Source of the DNA: Gemmatimonadota bacterium | GTDB lineage: Bacteria; Gemmatimonadota; Gemmatimonadetes; Gemmatimonadales; Gemmatimonadaceae | Length of the DNA: 64,000 nt | NCBI GenBank assembly: GCA_026387935.1 | Contig: JAPLKU010000014.1 | Coordinates: 1 to 64,000 of the forward strand | Reading direction: 5' to 3' | In this document: piece by piece, positions 46,301-56,410 of the stretch | How the letters are laid out: each line of letters begins with the position of its first letter | How positions within the stretch are numbered: position 1 is the first letter of the stretch | The notes under the pieces: generated by a model | Seen by the model: only the letters and a program-made list of their open reading frames with translations | Databases searched by the model: none | What the model was told of the DNA's origin: nothing | Program-made: the position numbers and the translations under genes

Positions 46301-46851
46301 TTACGCAGGCCCGCGAGTCGCTCCGGCAGGCCATCAAGGAGATCGACGTCACGGCACGCGAGATGTTCATCAAGACGTTTGACGAGGTCCGTTCGCACTT
46401 CCGCCACATCTTCCTCACGCTGTTCGGCGGCGGCGAGTGCGACCTCAAGCTGGAAAATCCCGACGCCCCGCTGGACTGCGACATTGAGATTCATGCCTCG
46501 CCACGCGGCAAGAAGACGCAGCGTATTCACTTGCTTTCGAGCGGCGAACGCGCGCTGGTGGCGCTTTCCCTCCTCTTCGGCATTTTTCTTACGAAGCCAA
46601 GCCCGTTCTGTCTCCTCGACGAAGTGGACGCACCGCTCGACGACCAGAACGTTGGTCGGTTCGTGCGCATGCTCAATGAATTCAAAAAGAACACCCAGTT
46701 CATCGTCATCACGCACAACCCGCGCACCACGACGGAAGCGTCCGACGCGGTGTATGGTGTCACGATGCAGGAGCCAGGCGTCTCGTCGCTCGTCAGCGTG
46801 CGGATGCGTGGGCCCGCGGTCGACAGCACGGAGCCGGGCGCCGCGGCCTGA
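43351..46851 (+). CDS. smc: Chromosome segregation protein SMC
   Basis: [46 protein letters not shown]; coiled coil and hinge; [40 protein letters not shown]. Confidence 0.97.
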   Translation: [1166 protein letters not shown]

Positions 46852-47927
46852 TGCGGCTGGCTGAGCCGGCGCGCTGGTGGAACGCGCGCCGCGCGATGCG
46901 CGGCGGGGTTGCTGTCGCAATCGCGCTGGCGGTTGGCCTCGCGGCGAGCACATCGCTCGCCGCGCAGCGGTCAGTGGTGGTGAACAACGCCGGCGGCAAT
47001 CCCCTTCACGAGGGCACGCCGCGGTTCACCATCTCGACGAGCGGATTTGTCGCGGCCGAGCTGCCGCTCAGCATCCGCCTCGAAGTGGCACTGAGTGCTG
47101 ATTTTGCAGCACCACTCTTTGCCGATACCACGGTCAGCGGGTCGGTCGCCACCATCGTGATCCCGCGGCTTCTCCCGCCCTCCAGCAACGTCTGGTGGCG
47201 CGCCGTGGCCCGCACGGCGCAGGGTGCGCTGATCAGCTCACAAGCGGACGGACCGCGGCGCACGTCGCCGTGGCTGACCCTTATCGCACCGAACAACCTG
47301 AACGGTTCGACCGTTGACGCCAACCGCCCACGCTTCACCTGGAGCTCGCCGGCGATTTTCCTGCCAGTCACCCCGTGGCGCTACACAGTCGCAATCTCGC
47401 GTTCGTCGGATGGATTCGTTGTCCAGTCCGCCACGCTGGCCGACACGGTGTTCACGGCCTTTGCCGACCTCGAATCGAACACGCCGTACCGGTGGACGGT
47501 GTCGGCGGTTGCGGGTACTGGTGACAGCCTGCGCGTCATCAGTGCGTCGAGTTTCGTGATCGCTAGCGCGAACGCACCGATCGCCACCGTGCTCTTCCAG
47601 AACTTTCCGAATCCCTTCCCCAACGACCGGCTCAACGCCACCTGCATCTGGTTCGACTTGCGGCGTCAGTCAGACATTTCGCTGGAAGTGCTGGATCTCC
47701 GCGGGAATCACGTGGCCAAGATCCTGCCAGGTCGTGGCCTGGGCGGCACCCTTCCGTCCGGCCGCTGGGGACGGGCGGTGGTTAACAGTGACTCCGGTTG
47801 TGACGAACGCTTGTCCTGGGACGGGACGGACGATTTCGGTCGCATCGTCCGTCCCGGCGTGTACCTCATCAAGTTCACCGGCGACGGCGTCACGCAAATC
47901 CGCAAAGCGCTCTTCCTCGGCCGCTAG
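46851..47927 (+). CDS. Secreted protein with Ig-like repeats and FlgD-like C-terminal domain
   Basis: Signal peptide; C-terminal WDGTDDFGRIVRPGVYLIKFTGDGVTQIRKALFLGR. Confidence 0.65.
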   Translation: MRLAEPARWWNARRAMRGGVAVAIALAVGLAASTSLAAQRSVVVNNAGGNPLHEGTPRFTISTSGFVAAELPLSIRLEVALSADFAAPLFADTTVSGSVATIVIPRLLPPSSNVWWRAVARTAQGALISSQADGPRRTSPWLTLIAPNNLNGSTVDANRPRFTWSSPAIFLPVTPWRYTVAISRSSDGFVVQSATLADTVFTAFADLESNTPYRWTVSAVAGTGDSLRVISASSFVIASANAPIATVLFQNFPNPFPNDRLNATCIWFDLRRQSDISLEVLDLRGNHVAKILPGRGLGGTLPSGRWGRAVVNSDSGCDERLSWDGTDDFGRIVRPGVYLIKFTGDGVTQIRKALFLGR

Positions 47928-47955
47928 CCGATTTTTCGCCGCGGTTCCTGACCGA

Positions 47956-50900
47956 CTACATCGCCGGCCCGAGCAGCTTCGACAGCATCAGCTGAATCTC
48001 TTCGAGCTGCTTGCGCAACACCACGGCGCGCTCAATCGCGTCGCGCGGCACACGTTGGTCGGCCTGCGTCGTCATCGAGTACAGGTAGGTGATATGCGAT
48101 TGCAGCGCCGGCTGGCTGTAGCGGATAGACGGTGTGATGAGCTTTGCGGCGAGCGCGTTGAGTTGCGTGAGCGTGTCGGCCGCCGCGCCGGTTGCATTCC
48201 GCAGCCGTGCCTGTGCGGCGCGGACGCGTGCCACCGTGCGGTTCATGTCGCTGACCATGTCGCGAACACGGACGTTGTGCGCGAACAGTGCGCGAAGGTC
48301 TGCAGCTGAAACGCCGTCGCGCGTTGCCCGCGGATCGGGCGAAAGGGCGAGCGGCTGCGTTTCCGTCGTGGAGCCGGCAACCAGTCGAACCGAATACTTA
48401 CCCGGTGGCGCGAGCGGACCATTGCCGGCTTCCGGGCGACCATTCCCCTGCCATACGCCCGGATACCGGAGGTCCCAGGTGAACCGGTTCAGTCCCGCAG
48501 CCTTGGGCAACCGCGGTGGAGGCGCACCACCGCGTCCGCCACCGCCCTCTTCATCATCCGGCGCCGCCTCGACAACAGGCGCAGCCGCGGGCGCCGCGCT
48601 CGAGATGGATCGTATGACCCGTCCAGCGGAGTCGAGTACATCGAGGCGGATGTCGCCAGCTGGAGGCGCGGCGAGATAAAAGTCGAGCTGCGCACCCACC
48701 GGAAGAAACTGTGGTGCAGCAGGATTCCCCCGGCCGCCACCGCCCCGCCCACCAGCAATGTTGCGCACCGACTCGCGCGGCTTGAACAGCGTGACCGGCG
48801 CACCGGCGACCTTGTCCGAGAGTTGATGCAGCGGGGTCAGGTTGTCGAGGACCCAGAATGACCGGCCCATCGTTGAAAGCAGCAGGTCGTTGTTGACGAT
48901 CTTGATGTCGGTGACTGGCGTATTCGGCAGGTTTTGCTGGAAGCTCTGCCAGTGGTCGCCGTCGTCGAACGAGATGTACATCCCGAATTCCGTACCGGCG
49001 TAGAGCAGCTTCGGCCGCTTTGGATCTTCGCGCACCACGCGCGTTGGCTCGTCAATCGCGATGCCATTCTTGCCGTCGGTAAGCCGTTTCCACGTCTTGC
49101 CGAAATCGTCGGTGCGATAGATGTACGGCTGGAAATCGCCGAGCAGGTAGCGATAGACCGCGTAGTAGGCCGTGCCCGCACGATGCGGGCTCGGTTCGAT
49201 GTTCTGGACGCGACCACCCGGCGGGAGATCCTTCGGGGTCACATTCGCCCAGGTCTTTCCGTCGTCCTTCGTGACCCAGAACGGACCGTCGTTCGCGCCC
49301 GTCCAGATCACGCCCTTCTGTACCGGCGACTCGCGAATAGCGTACACCACACTGTACATCTCTTCGCCGGTCGCGTCGATCGTGATGGGGGTTCCACTCG
49401 ACTGCTGCGGCTCGCCCGGCGGGAAGGCCGTCAAGTCGGGACTCATCTTCTGCCAGCTGATCCCCTCGTCCACCGAGCGGTGCAGATACTGCGAGCCGTA
49501 GTAGATGACCTTGGGATTGAACGGCGAAATCTCCATCGGCGAGACGCGCTGGAATCGGTAGGTCAGCGTCGCCCCGCCATTTCCGTAGAGTGATTCCCCG
49601 CCCACCCACGACTGCCACTCCTGCCCCGAGCGCATTGACTTCCGGCTGAATTGCCCCTTGCACGAGCCGTAGACGGTGTCCGGATTGGTGGGGTGCGGCA
49701 TAATCGGGCCCGTCTCGCAGCCGGGACCGACGCGCCACTCGGTGTCGTAGCCGGCGCCCGTGGGTCCGGTGGGGACAATGAGTGTCGAGTTGTCCTGCTG
49801 TGCGCCGTAGAGCCGGAGCGGATACTGATTGTCCACGTACAACTGGTAGAGCTCAGCGGTCGGCTGGTTGTTCTCCGTGCTCCAGGTGCGTCCGCCGTCT
49901 TGCGACACCGTCGCGCCGCCGTCATTGGCCTGGATCATCAGATCCGAGTTGTTCGGATTGATCCAGACGTCATGATTGTCACCATGCGGAACGGGCGAGC
50001 TGCGGAACGTCTTTCCGCCGTCGGTGCTCTTGAACCAGCCTTCGTTGCCAACCCAAACCACATCCGCGTTGTTCGGATCCACGCCAAGCGTGGTGTAGTA
50101 GAATGGGCGAGTCCAAAGATTCTGCGCGCCGTTGATTAACGCCCAGGTCGCGCCGCCATCCTCGGAGCGATACAAGCCGCCGCCGGGCTTGGCTTCAATC
50201 AACGCATAGATGCGATTTGGCATCGCTTTCGAGATCGCCACGTTGCTGCGGCCGAACAGTTGATTGGGGAGACCACCGCCGAGCTTGGTCCACGACTCGC
50301 CACCGTCGGTGCTCTTGTAGATACCGCCTTCCCGCGCACCGCTGACGATCGTCCACGGTTTGCGCTGGCCATGCCACATGGCCGCGAACAACACGTTCGG
50401 ATTCCCCGGCTGGAACTCAAGGTCGGTCGCGCCGGTGCTGTCCGTGACGAACAAGACGTTCTTCCAGGTCTTGCCGCCGTCGGTGGTCTTGTAGACGCCG
50501 CGTTCCTTGTTCGGCACAAACGGATTGCCCTGCGCCGCGACGTACGCCAGATCGGGGTTCGAAGGATGCACGCGAATCGTCGCGATCTGCCCGACATCGC
50601 GGAGCCCCGAGAAGGCCCAGGTGCGCCCGGCGTCGGTGGATTTGTACATCCCGCGGCCGATGGACACGTTGCTTCGGATTTTCGACGAGCCCGTGCCCGC
50701 GTACACAATCGCCGGGTTCGAAAGCGAGACGTCGAGCGCACCCATTGATCCGACCGGAATCTGGCCGTCCGACACATTCTGCCATGTGACGCCGGCATCG
50801 GTGGTCTTCCAGACCCCACCGCCGGATGACCCCATGAAGTAGGTGCGAGGCTCCGAGGGCACACCCGTCACCGTCGTGACCCGGCCGCCTCGCGCGGGCC

Positions 50901-51042
50901 CTATGGATCGGTATCGCATGGCCGCCCAGAACGACTTGTCGTAGCTGCTCCGCTGCTGGAGCCGTGCGGCGATCGGGGAGGCGGCCGCGCCAATCAGCGC
51001 AACGGCGCCGACGAGCGAAATGAGGCGAAATGAGCGGGTCAT
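47956..51042 (-). CDS. Secreted VPS10/BNR-repeat beta-propeller protein
   Basis: Repeated [13 protein letters not shown] / [15 protein letters not shown] motifs; start taken at [10 protein letters not shown]. Confidence 0.88.
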   Translation of the reverse strand: MTRSFRLISLVGAVALIGAAASPIAARLQQRSSYDKSFWAAMRYRSIGPARGGRVTTVTGVPSEPRTYFMGSSGGGVWKTTDAGVTWQNVSDGQIPVGSMGALDVSLSNPAIVYAGTGSSKIRSNVSIGRGMYKSTDAGRTWAFSGLRDVGQIATIRVHPSNPDLAYVAAQGNPFVPNKERGVYKTTDGGKTWKNVLFVTDSTGATDLEFQPGNPNVLFAAMWHGQRKPWTIVSGAREGGIYKSTDGGESWTKLGGGLPNQLFGRSNVAISKAMPNRIYALIEAKPGGGLYRSEDGGATWALINGAQNLWTRPFYYTTLGVDPNNADVVWVGNEGWFKSTDGGKTFRSSPVPHGDNHDVWINPNNSDLMIQANDGGATVSQDGGRTWSTENNQPTAELYQLYVDNQYPLRLYGAQQDNSTLIVPTGPTGAGYDTEWRVGPGCETGPIMPHPTNPDTVYGSCKGQFSRKSMRSGQEWQSWVGGESLYGNGGATLTYRFQRVSPMEISPFNPKVIYYGSQYLHRSVDEGISWQKMSPDLTAFPPGEPQQSSGTPITIDATGEEMYSVVYAIRESPVQKGVIWTGANDGPFWVTKDDGKTWANVTPKDLPPGGRVQNIEPSPHRAGTAYYAVYRYLLGDFQPYIYRTDDFGKTWKRLTDGKNGIAIDEPTRVVREDPKRPKLLYAGTEFGMYISFDDGDHWQSFQQNLPNTPVTDIKIVNNDLLLSTMGRSFWVLDNLTPLHQLSDKVAGAPVTLFKPRESVRNIAGGRGGGGRGNPAAPQFLPVGAQLDFYLAAPPAGDIRLDVLDSAGRVIRSISSAAPAAAPVVEAAPDDEEGGGGRGGAPPPRLPKAAGLNRFTWDLRYPGVWQGNGRPEAGNGPLAPPGKYSVRLVAGSTTETQPLALSPDPRATRDGVSAADLRALFAHNVRVRDMVSDMNRTVARVRAAQARLRNATGAAADTLTQLNALAAKLITPSIRYSQPALQSHITYLYSMTTQADQRVPRDAIERAVVLRKQLEEIQLMLSKLLGPAM

Positions 51043-51102
51043 TTGGGCAGTTTCTTGGGTAGAGCTGGAATATATTTCATGCTCCTCTTGAAGGTGCGCT
51101 CT

Positions 51103-52143
51103 ATGCTGGTCGTCATGTCCAATAACGCCACAAAGGTTGATATCGACCGGGTCTGCGAAACGATCCGGGCGATGGGCTACTCGCCCGTGGCCATGCCCGG
51201 ATCTTCCCGCACAACCGTGGGGCTGATCGGGAACGACCGGCGGGTGGATAGCGCGCTCGTCTCTGAGCTCCCCGGCGTCGCCCAGATCATCCACGTCTCG
51301 AACACCTACAAGCAGGTGTCGCGCGAGTGGAAGCCGGAATCGACGATCGTGACTATCGCGCCCGGTGTCAGTTTTGGCGGCGAAGACGTACCGATGATCG
51401 CAGGGCCCTGCTCCGTGGAGTCCGAAGAACAGATCCTTGAGGCGGCTCGCGCGGTGAAAGCCGCTGGCGCCGTCGCGCTCCGCGGTGGTGCCTTCAAGCC
51501 CCGCAGCTCGCCCTACTCATTTCAGGGGCTTGGCCAGAAGGGCCTCGAGCTGCTGGCCCTCGCCAAGCGCGAGACCGGACTGGCCATCGTGACCGAAGCG
51601 ATGGACGACGAAGGCGCGCATATGGTCGCCGAGGTGGCCGACCTGATTCAGATTGGCGCACGCAACATGCAGAACTATTCGCTGCTCAAGACGGTCGGCC
51701 GCATCAAGAAGCCGGTCCTGCTCAAGCGCGGAATGGCCGCTACGATCGAAGACCTCCTCCTCTCAGCCGAATACATCCTGAGCGAGGGCAATCCAAACGT
51801 CATTCTCTGCGAGCGCGGCCTGCGCAGCTTCGACACGTCGGCACGGAATCTCTTCGACCTGACGGCGATTCCCGTGGTCCATGGCCTGTCGCATCTGCCG
51901 ATTGTGGCGGATCCGAGCCACGGGACCGGTCGCCGCGATAAAGTGACGCCGATGGCACGCGCCGCGCTCGCCGCTGGCGCCGACGGACTCATTATCGAAG
52001 TGCACCCACATCCGGAACGTGCGTTGAGCGACGGCGCCCAGTCCCTCACGGTTGACCAGTTCACCGACCTGATGCGCCAGCTGCGTCGAGTGGCCGAGGC
52101 GGTCGATCGACAAATAACGGGTACGCCAGCCGGCGTCGCGTGA
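51103..52143 (+). CDS. aroF: 3-deoxy-7-phosphoheptulonate synthase (AroF/AroG type with N-terminal regulatory domain)
   Basis: [66 protein letters not shown]. Confidence 0.93.
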   Translation: MLVVMSNNATKVDIDRVCETIRAMGYSPVAMPGSSRTTVGLIGNDRRVDSALVSELPGVAQIIHVSNTYKQVSREWKPESTIVTIAPGVSFGGEDVPMIAGPCSVESEEQILEAARAVKAAGAVALRGGAFKPRSSPYSFQGLGQKGLELLALAKRETGLAIVTEAMDDEGAHMVAEVADLIQIGARNMQNYSLLKTVGRIKKPVLLKRGMAATIEDLLLSAEYILSEGNPNVILCERGLRSFDTSARNLFDLTAIPVVHGLSHLPIVADPSHGTGRRDKVTPMARAALAAGADGLIIEVHPHPERALSDGAQSLTVDQFTDLMRQLRRVAEAVDRQITGTPAGVA

Positions 52144-52868
52144 GCGTTGGCGTGAGTATGGGAGTGAGCCGGCGCCGGATTGGCGCGCTGGTAGCGGCCG
52201 TAGGAGCGCTCGTCATCACGGCCGCACCGCTTGCGGCGCAGTCAGCGCAAACCGATTCGCTCCTTGATCGCGCGTCGCGCTACATCGCCAGCGGACGCGG
52301 CTTGCGGGCGGCGTTCGACCAGGTGCTCACCAATCCCGACACGAAGCAGGTGCGGAACTCACACGGCGAGTTCCTGCAGCAGGGCCCGTCAAAGTTTGCG
52401 TTTCGATTCAGCGACCCCGCCGGCGACGCGATCGTTTCCGATGGCACCGCGATTTGGGTGTATCTCCCGAGCTCGGCGCGCGGCCAGGCGCTCAAGCTGC
52501 CGATTGCACAGGGCGCGCAGATTGACCTGCTTACGCAGCTCCTCACTACACCCCGGGTCACCTACAAGATCACTGAAGGTCCAGCGGAAGACATCGGCGG
52601 CCGCCCGGTGACCGTCGTCACCCTGACACCACGCGCCCAGAACGCACCGTTTGTGAAGGCCATGCTGTGGATTGATCGCGAGGATGCGCTTGTCCGCCAG
52701 CTCGAAGCCGTTGAACTGAGCGGGCTCAAGCGCCGCGTCCGGTTTCGTGACATTCGCACGGACGTGGAGTTGTCGCGCGACGCGCTCACCTTCGTGGTGC
52801 CACCGAACGTAAAGGTGATCGATGCCACGGCGCTGATGGGCGGTTTGAAGCCGCCGCCTACCCGCTAA
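52140..52868 (+). CDS. LolA-like outer-membrane lipoprotein carrier
   Basis: [57 protein letters not shown]. Confidence 0.85.
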   Translation: MSVGVSMGVSRRRIGALVAAVGALVITAAPLAAQSAQTDSLLDRASRYIASGRGLRAAFDQVLTNPDTKQVRNSHGEFLQQGPSKFAFRFSDPAGDAIVSDGTAIWVYLPSSARGQALKLPIAQGAQIDLLTQLLTTPRVTYKITEGPAEDIGGRPVTVVTLTPRAQNAPFVKAMLWIDREDALVRQLEAVELSGLKRRVRFRDIRTDVELSRDALTFVVPPNVKVIDATALMGGLKPPPTR

Positions 52869-52913
52869 GCACGCTAAGCGGGCGAAGCACGCCAAGCGGG
52901 CGAAGCGGGCTAG
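52862..52913. repeat. Nonamer tandem array
   Basis: CCGCTAAGC ACGCTAAGC GGGCGAAGC ACGCCAAGC GGGCGAAGC GGGCTAG. Confidence 0.9.
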
Positions 52914-54517
52914 TTTAGCGCTCCGGTGGACGTCGTCGCTTTTGCCGGCGGGACCCGTTTAAAGAGCGCCGCTGCGGTCTCAACGCCCTGCAATAACTTG
53001 ACGGCCTGCGCTACCACGGGGTCAGTGCGCACGGCGCGCTGCTGTGCGCCCGGAATGCCGAATGACATTCGCGCGAGTTCCTGACCGAGAAGGCGATCGA
53101 TGGACTCGTGCACATCATCGAACACGACGCGCTGCACCATGACCTGCTGCGCACGCATCGCCTGGAACAGCACGTCACGCATCGCCGCATCGACCATGAA
53201 CAGCGGGTCGCGGATTTTCTGACTCCGCCCGATCTGCTCGGCGGCGTTTGTCAGTGCAACGCGGAACGCCGCGACGCTGGTGCCGATCGCATGAACCCAC
53301 GCCCGCTCGGCCGGTGAAAGCGAGCTATCGCCAGCAGTGATATCGGGATGAATGCCACCGCCGCCGGTCAGCGTGCGTCCGGCCTTGGTGCGGTACGTCG
53401 CGCGGACGGTGTCCTCCGGATCGCTGTCGCTGCGTCCGCGATGCGGGCGCTCGAGACTGCGGCCCAACGGCGTATACCACCGCGCACTCGTGAGTTTGAG
53501 GGCGCCGCCATCTTCGAGTTGCAGGACGGTTTGGGCGCTGCCTTTGCCGTACGTCTGCCGGCCCACCACGAGCGCGCGATCATGATCCTGCAGCGCGCCG
53601 GCAAAGATTTCAGCCGAACTCGCCGTGTTGCCGTTGACGAGGACGACGATCGGCCGGCCCGGCCAGCGCTGGCCTGACTTGTCGAGGTACTCCACGTTCG
53701 CGCCGACCATCCGGCCTTTCGTTGACGCGATCTGGGTTCCTTTGTCGAGAAAGAGGTCGGCCATTTCTACTCCCTGCGACAGCAGTCCACCCGGATTGCC
53801 CCGAAGGTCAATGATGACGCCCTGCGCACCGGCGGTCACGAGGGAGTCCATCGTCCGCTCGACATCGTGCGTGGTGGAGTCGTTGAACGTCGACACGAGG
53901 AAATACCCAACCGAACTGCTCAGCACCGCGGCACGCGTGACCGCGCTCACATGAATCTCCTCGCGCTCGACCCGGAGAGGAATCTTGGCCGTCGCGGCAC
54001 CGCGCCGAATGCTCAGATTGAGCTTGGTGCCGGCCTGCCCGCGGAGCGCCTTCACGGCCTCAGACTGCGTCCAGCCGCGCATCGTCGTGCCGTCGATTTC
54101 CACGAGGCGGTCGCCAATCGCGATGCCGGCGCGTTCGGCGGGAGTCCCGAGGCGCACATGTGTCACGGTCAACCACCCGTCGCGCGAGTCGAGCGACATG
54201 CCGACGCCGGAATAGGTGCCGGTCGTTGTCTCGCGCAGCCGCTTGATGCGGTCTTCCGTGAGATACTGCGTATTGGGATCACGCAGTTCCTCGATCAATC
54301 CGAGCGCCGTTCGTCGGTAGATCTCGTCGGGCGAGAGCGAGTCGACCCAAGAGCGCTGGACGCGGCGCATCACGTTGTCGAGCAGCTGGCGTCCCTGTGC
54401 GGCCGACAGTTCGCCCGGAGCGTCGCCGCGGCGCGCCACGCGCCAGATCAGCCACGCGCCGCCGGCGAGCCCGATTCCGAGCACCAATCCCACGAGCGCA
54501 TAGCGCCAGTTTTTCAC
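52910..54517 (-). CDS. S41-family C-terminal processing peptidase
   Basis: PDZ domain (GIAIGDRLVEIDGTTMRGWT), VIIDLRGNPGGLLSQGVEMADLFL, VLVNGNTASSAEIFAGAL. Confidence 0.93.
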   Translation of the reverse strand: MKNWRYALVGLVLGIGLAGGAWLIWRVARRGDAPGELSAAQGRQLLDNVMRRVQRSWVDSLSPDEIYRRTALGLIEELRDPNTQYLTEDRIKRLRETTTGTYSGVGMSLDSRDGWLTVTHVRLGTPAERAGIAIGDRLVEIDGTTMRGWTQSEAVKALRGQAGTKLNLSIRRGAATAKIPLRVEREEIHVSAVTRAAVLSSSVGYFLVSTFNDSTTHDVERTMDSLVTAGAQGVIIDLRGNPGGLLSQGVEMADLFLDKGTQIASTKGRMVGANVEYLDKSGQRWPGRPIVVLVNGNTASSAEIFAGALQDHDRALVVGRQTYGKGSAQTVLQLEDGGALKLTSARWYTPLGRSLERPHRGRSDSDPEDTVRATYRTKAGRTLTGGGGIHPDITAGDSSLSPAERAWVHAIGTSVAAFRVALTNAAEQIGRSQKIRDPLFMVDAAMRDVLFQAMRAQQVMVQRVVFDDVHESIDRLLGQELARMSFGIPGAQQRAVRTDPVVAQAVKLLQGVETAAALFKRVPPAKATTSTGALN

Positions 54518-55182
54518 GCGACGCGCTCCGTCTTCGCGGCGAGCCCCGGCAGGCGGGCCGCCATCACCGCCACGATGCGCTGCTCGACTTCCTCGGGCGA
54601 TCCAATCGCATCAACGGTCGCAATGGGCCCCGCTTCCGGGTGCTGCGACTGCCACTCAGGCGTGGCGAACCGAGTGAAGGCATCGGCGACCGTCTGCAGA
54701 AACACCGATCCGGCGCGCTCCATACGGTCTGTGGGACCACGATGCTCAGCGCGCGACAAACCGACGTTCGCCGGAATGGCCAGCAGCAGGGTGAGATCGG
54801 GAACGAGCCCGCCGGTGGCAAGACGATTCGCCACGCGGACTTCCTCGGCGCCAAGGCCGCGGCCGCCAATCTGATATGCGTACGTTGACAGAAAGAAGCG
54901 GTCGAGCAGCACGCACGCGCCGCGCTCGAGCGCCGGGCGAATCTCGCCCGCGACGAGCTGCGCGCGCGAGGCCATGAACAGATGCGCCTCGGCGCGCGGA
55001 TCGATCGCCCAGTCCTTGGCGAGCACGCCGTCACGAATCCAGTCGCCCAACAGCGTGCCGCCCGGCTCGCGGAAGATCACGCACGCGTGGCCGGACTGTT
55101 CGATGCGCGCACGAAGGCGCAGGAGCTGGGTGGACTTCCCCGCTCCTTCAACGCCTTCGAACACGACGAGTCGTCCGCCCAT
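54514..55182 (-). CDS. tmk: Thymidylate kinase
   Basis: LVVFEGVEGAGKSTQLLRL, REPGGT, LLDRFFLSTYAYQ. Confidence 0.95.
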   Translation of the reverse strand: MGGRLVVFEGVEGAGKSTQLLRLRARIEQSGHACVIFREPGGTLLGDWIRDGVLAKDWAIDPRAEAHLFMASRAQLVAGEIRPALERGACVLLDRFFLSTYAYQIGGRGLGAEEVRVANRLATGGLVPDLTLLLAIPANVGLSRAEHRGPTDRMERAGSVFLQTVADAFTRFATPEWQSQHPEAGPIATVDAIGSPEEVEQRIVAVMAARLPGLAAKTERVA

Positions 55183-55189
55183 GGATGCG

Positions 55190-55543
55190 TTAAGCCAGAG
55201 TAATGATGGAACTCGTCGCACCCTTCTTTATACCGTCCAGGATCCATTGGTTCACCTGGACCATGACCTTGTCGAAGTTCTCGTTGGCCACGAGCACGCG
55301 CTGATAGGTGGCGTTCGTCTGGATTTCTCCCAGCAGCGCATCGAGCTGCTGTTCCATCTCGGCGGTCGGCTGCTCACCGCGGCCAATGGCGCGCTGCGCT
55401 TCCTGCCGCAGCCGCTCCATTTTCTCAAGGAGCGCCACGGCTTCCTTGTCGTCAGTGAGCGCGTCGCTCGCGCGCTTCACAGCCTGATATTCGGCAGTCT
55501 GGCCAATGATGCGGCCCAGTTCGATGGCTCGTTCGCTTAGCAT
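55190..55543 (-). CDS. YlbF-family regulator-like protein
   Basis: LGRIIGQTAEYQAVKRASDALTDDKEAVALLEKMERLRQEAQ ... NATYQRVLVANENFDKVMVQVNQWILDGI. Confidence 0.75.
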   Translation of the reverse strand: MLSERAIELGRIIGQTAEYQAVKRASDALTDDKEAVALLEKMERLRQEAQRAIGRGEQPTAEMEQQLDALLGEIQTNATYQRVLVANENFDKVMVQVNQWILDGIKKGATSSIITLA

Positions 55544-55552
55544 GTCTCGTTG

Positions 55553-56407
55553 TTACCGTGTGGATCGCCGGGCCACGAGGAAGCGATCGCGGCCCGTCAG
55601 GTCAGGCCGGATTTGGACATCGCTCCACCGGCCATTGGTTTCCGCCCGGGTCCGCGCGAGCTGCGCGCGCCGCGAGTCGATCTCGATCACCAGCACACCG
55701 CCAGGCGCGACCACATCTGCCGCCCCAGCCACGAGCCGGTCAATCACTGCCATTCCATCGTCACCGCCGAACAGTGCCATCGCCGGCTCGTGCTCGCGTA
55801 CGGACGCCGGAAGCTCGTCCCGTTCGGTCAACGCAATATAGGGCGGATTGGAGACCACCGCCGTCAGCTGCAATCCGGCCAACGGAGCGGTCAGATCACC
55901 CTGCCGAAACTCGATCAATTCACGTTTTTCGGCCGGAATCGCCAAGAGGTTTGCCCGCGCGGCGTCGAGCGCATCGGCGGAGAGGTCCACGGCGAAAATC
56001 CGCTCAAACTTTCCCTCAGCGGCAAGCGCTAACGCGATGGCGCCCGAACCGGTGCCGATATCGGCGATCGTCCCCCGTCCGCCTGTACCGCCGAGCGCGA
56101 GGTCCACGAGCATCTCGGTTTCCGGACGTGGGATGAGCACGCGGGGGTCCACCTGAAGCGTGAGATGCCGGAACGCCGCCGTGCCAACCGCGTAGGCAAA
56201 TGGGGTCCCCGTGCGAATGGCCGCGGCGGCCGTTCGTGCCCTATGCAGCGGTGCGGCGTCGAGGGTCAGCTCCCGGTGTGCCGTCGGCCAGAACCGCGGC
56301 TGGTCCAGCACCGCCGCAATCAGGTCGCGCGCGCCGCCCCGGTCGGGCGGCACGCCGTCTCCGGCGAGCACCACGGCCAGCTCGTCGAGCAGCTCGCCAA
56401 CCGACAT
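55553..56407 (-). CDS. prmC: Peptide chain release factor N5-glutamine methyltransferase
   Basis: IADIGTGSGAIALALA and VVSNPPYIAL. Confidence 0.94.
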   Translation of the reverse strand: MSVGELLDELAVVLAGDGVPPDRGGARDLIAAVLDQPRFWPTAHRELTLDAAPLHRARTAAAAIRTGTPFAYAVGTAAFRHLTLQVDPRVLIPRPETEMLVDLALGGTGGRGTIADIGTGSGAIALALAAEGKFERIFAVDLSADALDAARANLLAIPAEKRELIEFRQGDLTAPLAGLQLTAVVSNPPYIALTERDELPASVREHEPAMALFGGDDGMAVIDRLVAGAADVVAPGGVLVIEIDSRRAQLARTRAETNGRWSDVQIRPDLTGRDRFLVARRSTR

Positions 56408-56410
56408 GGG

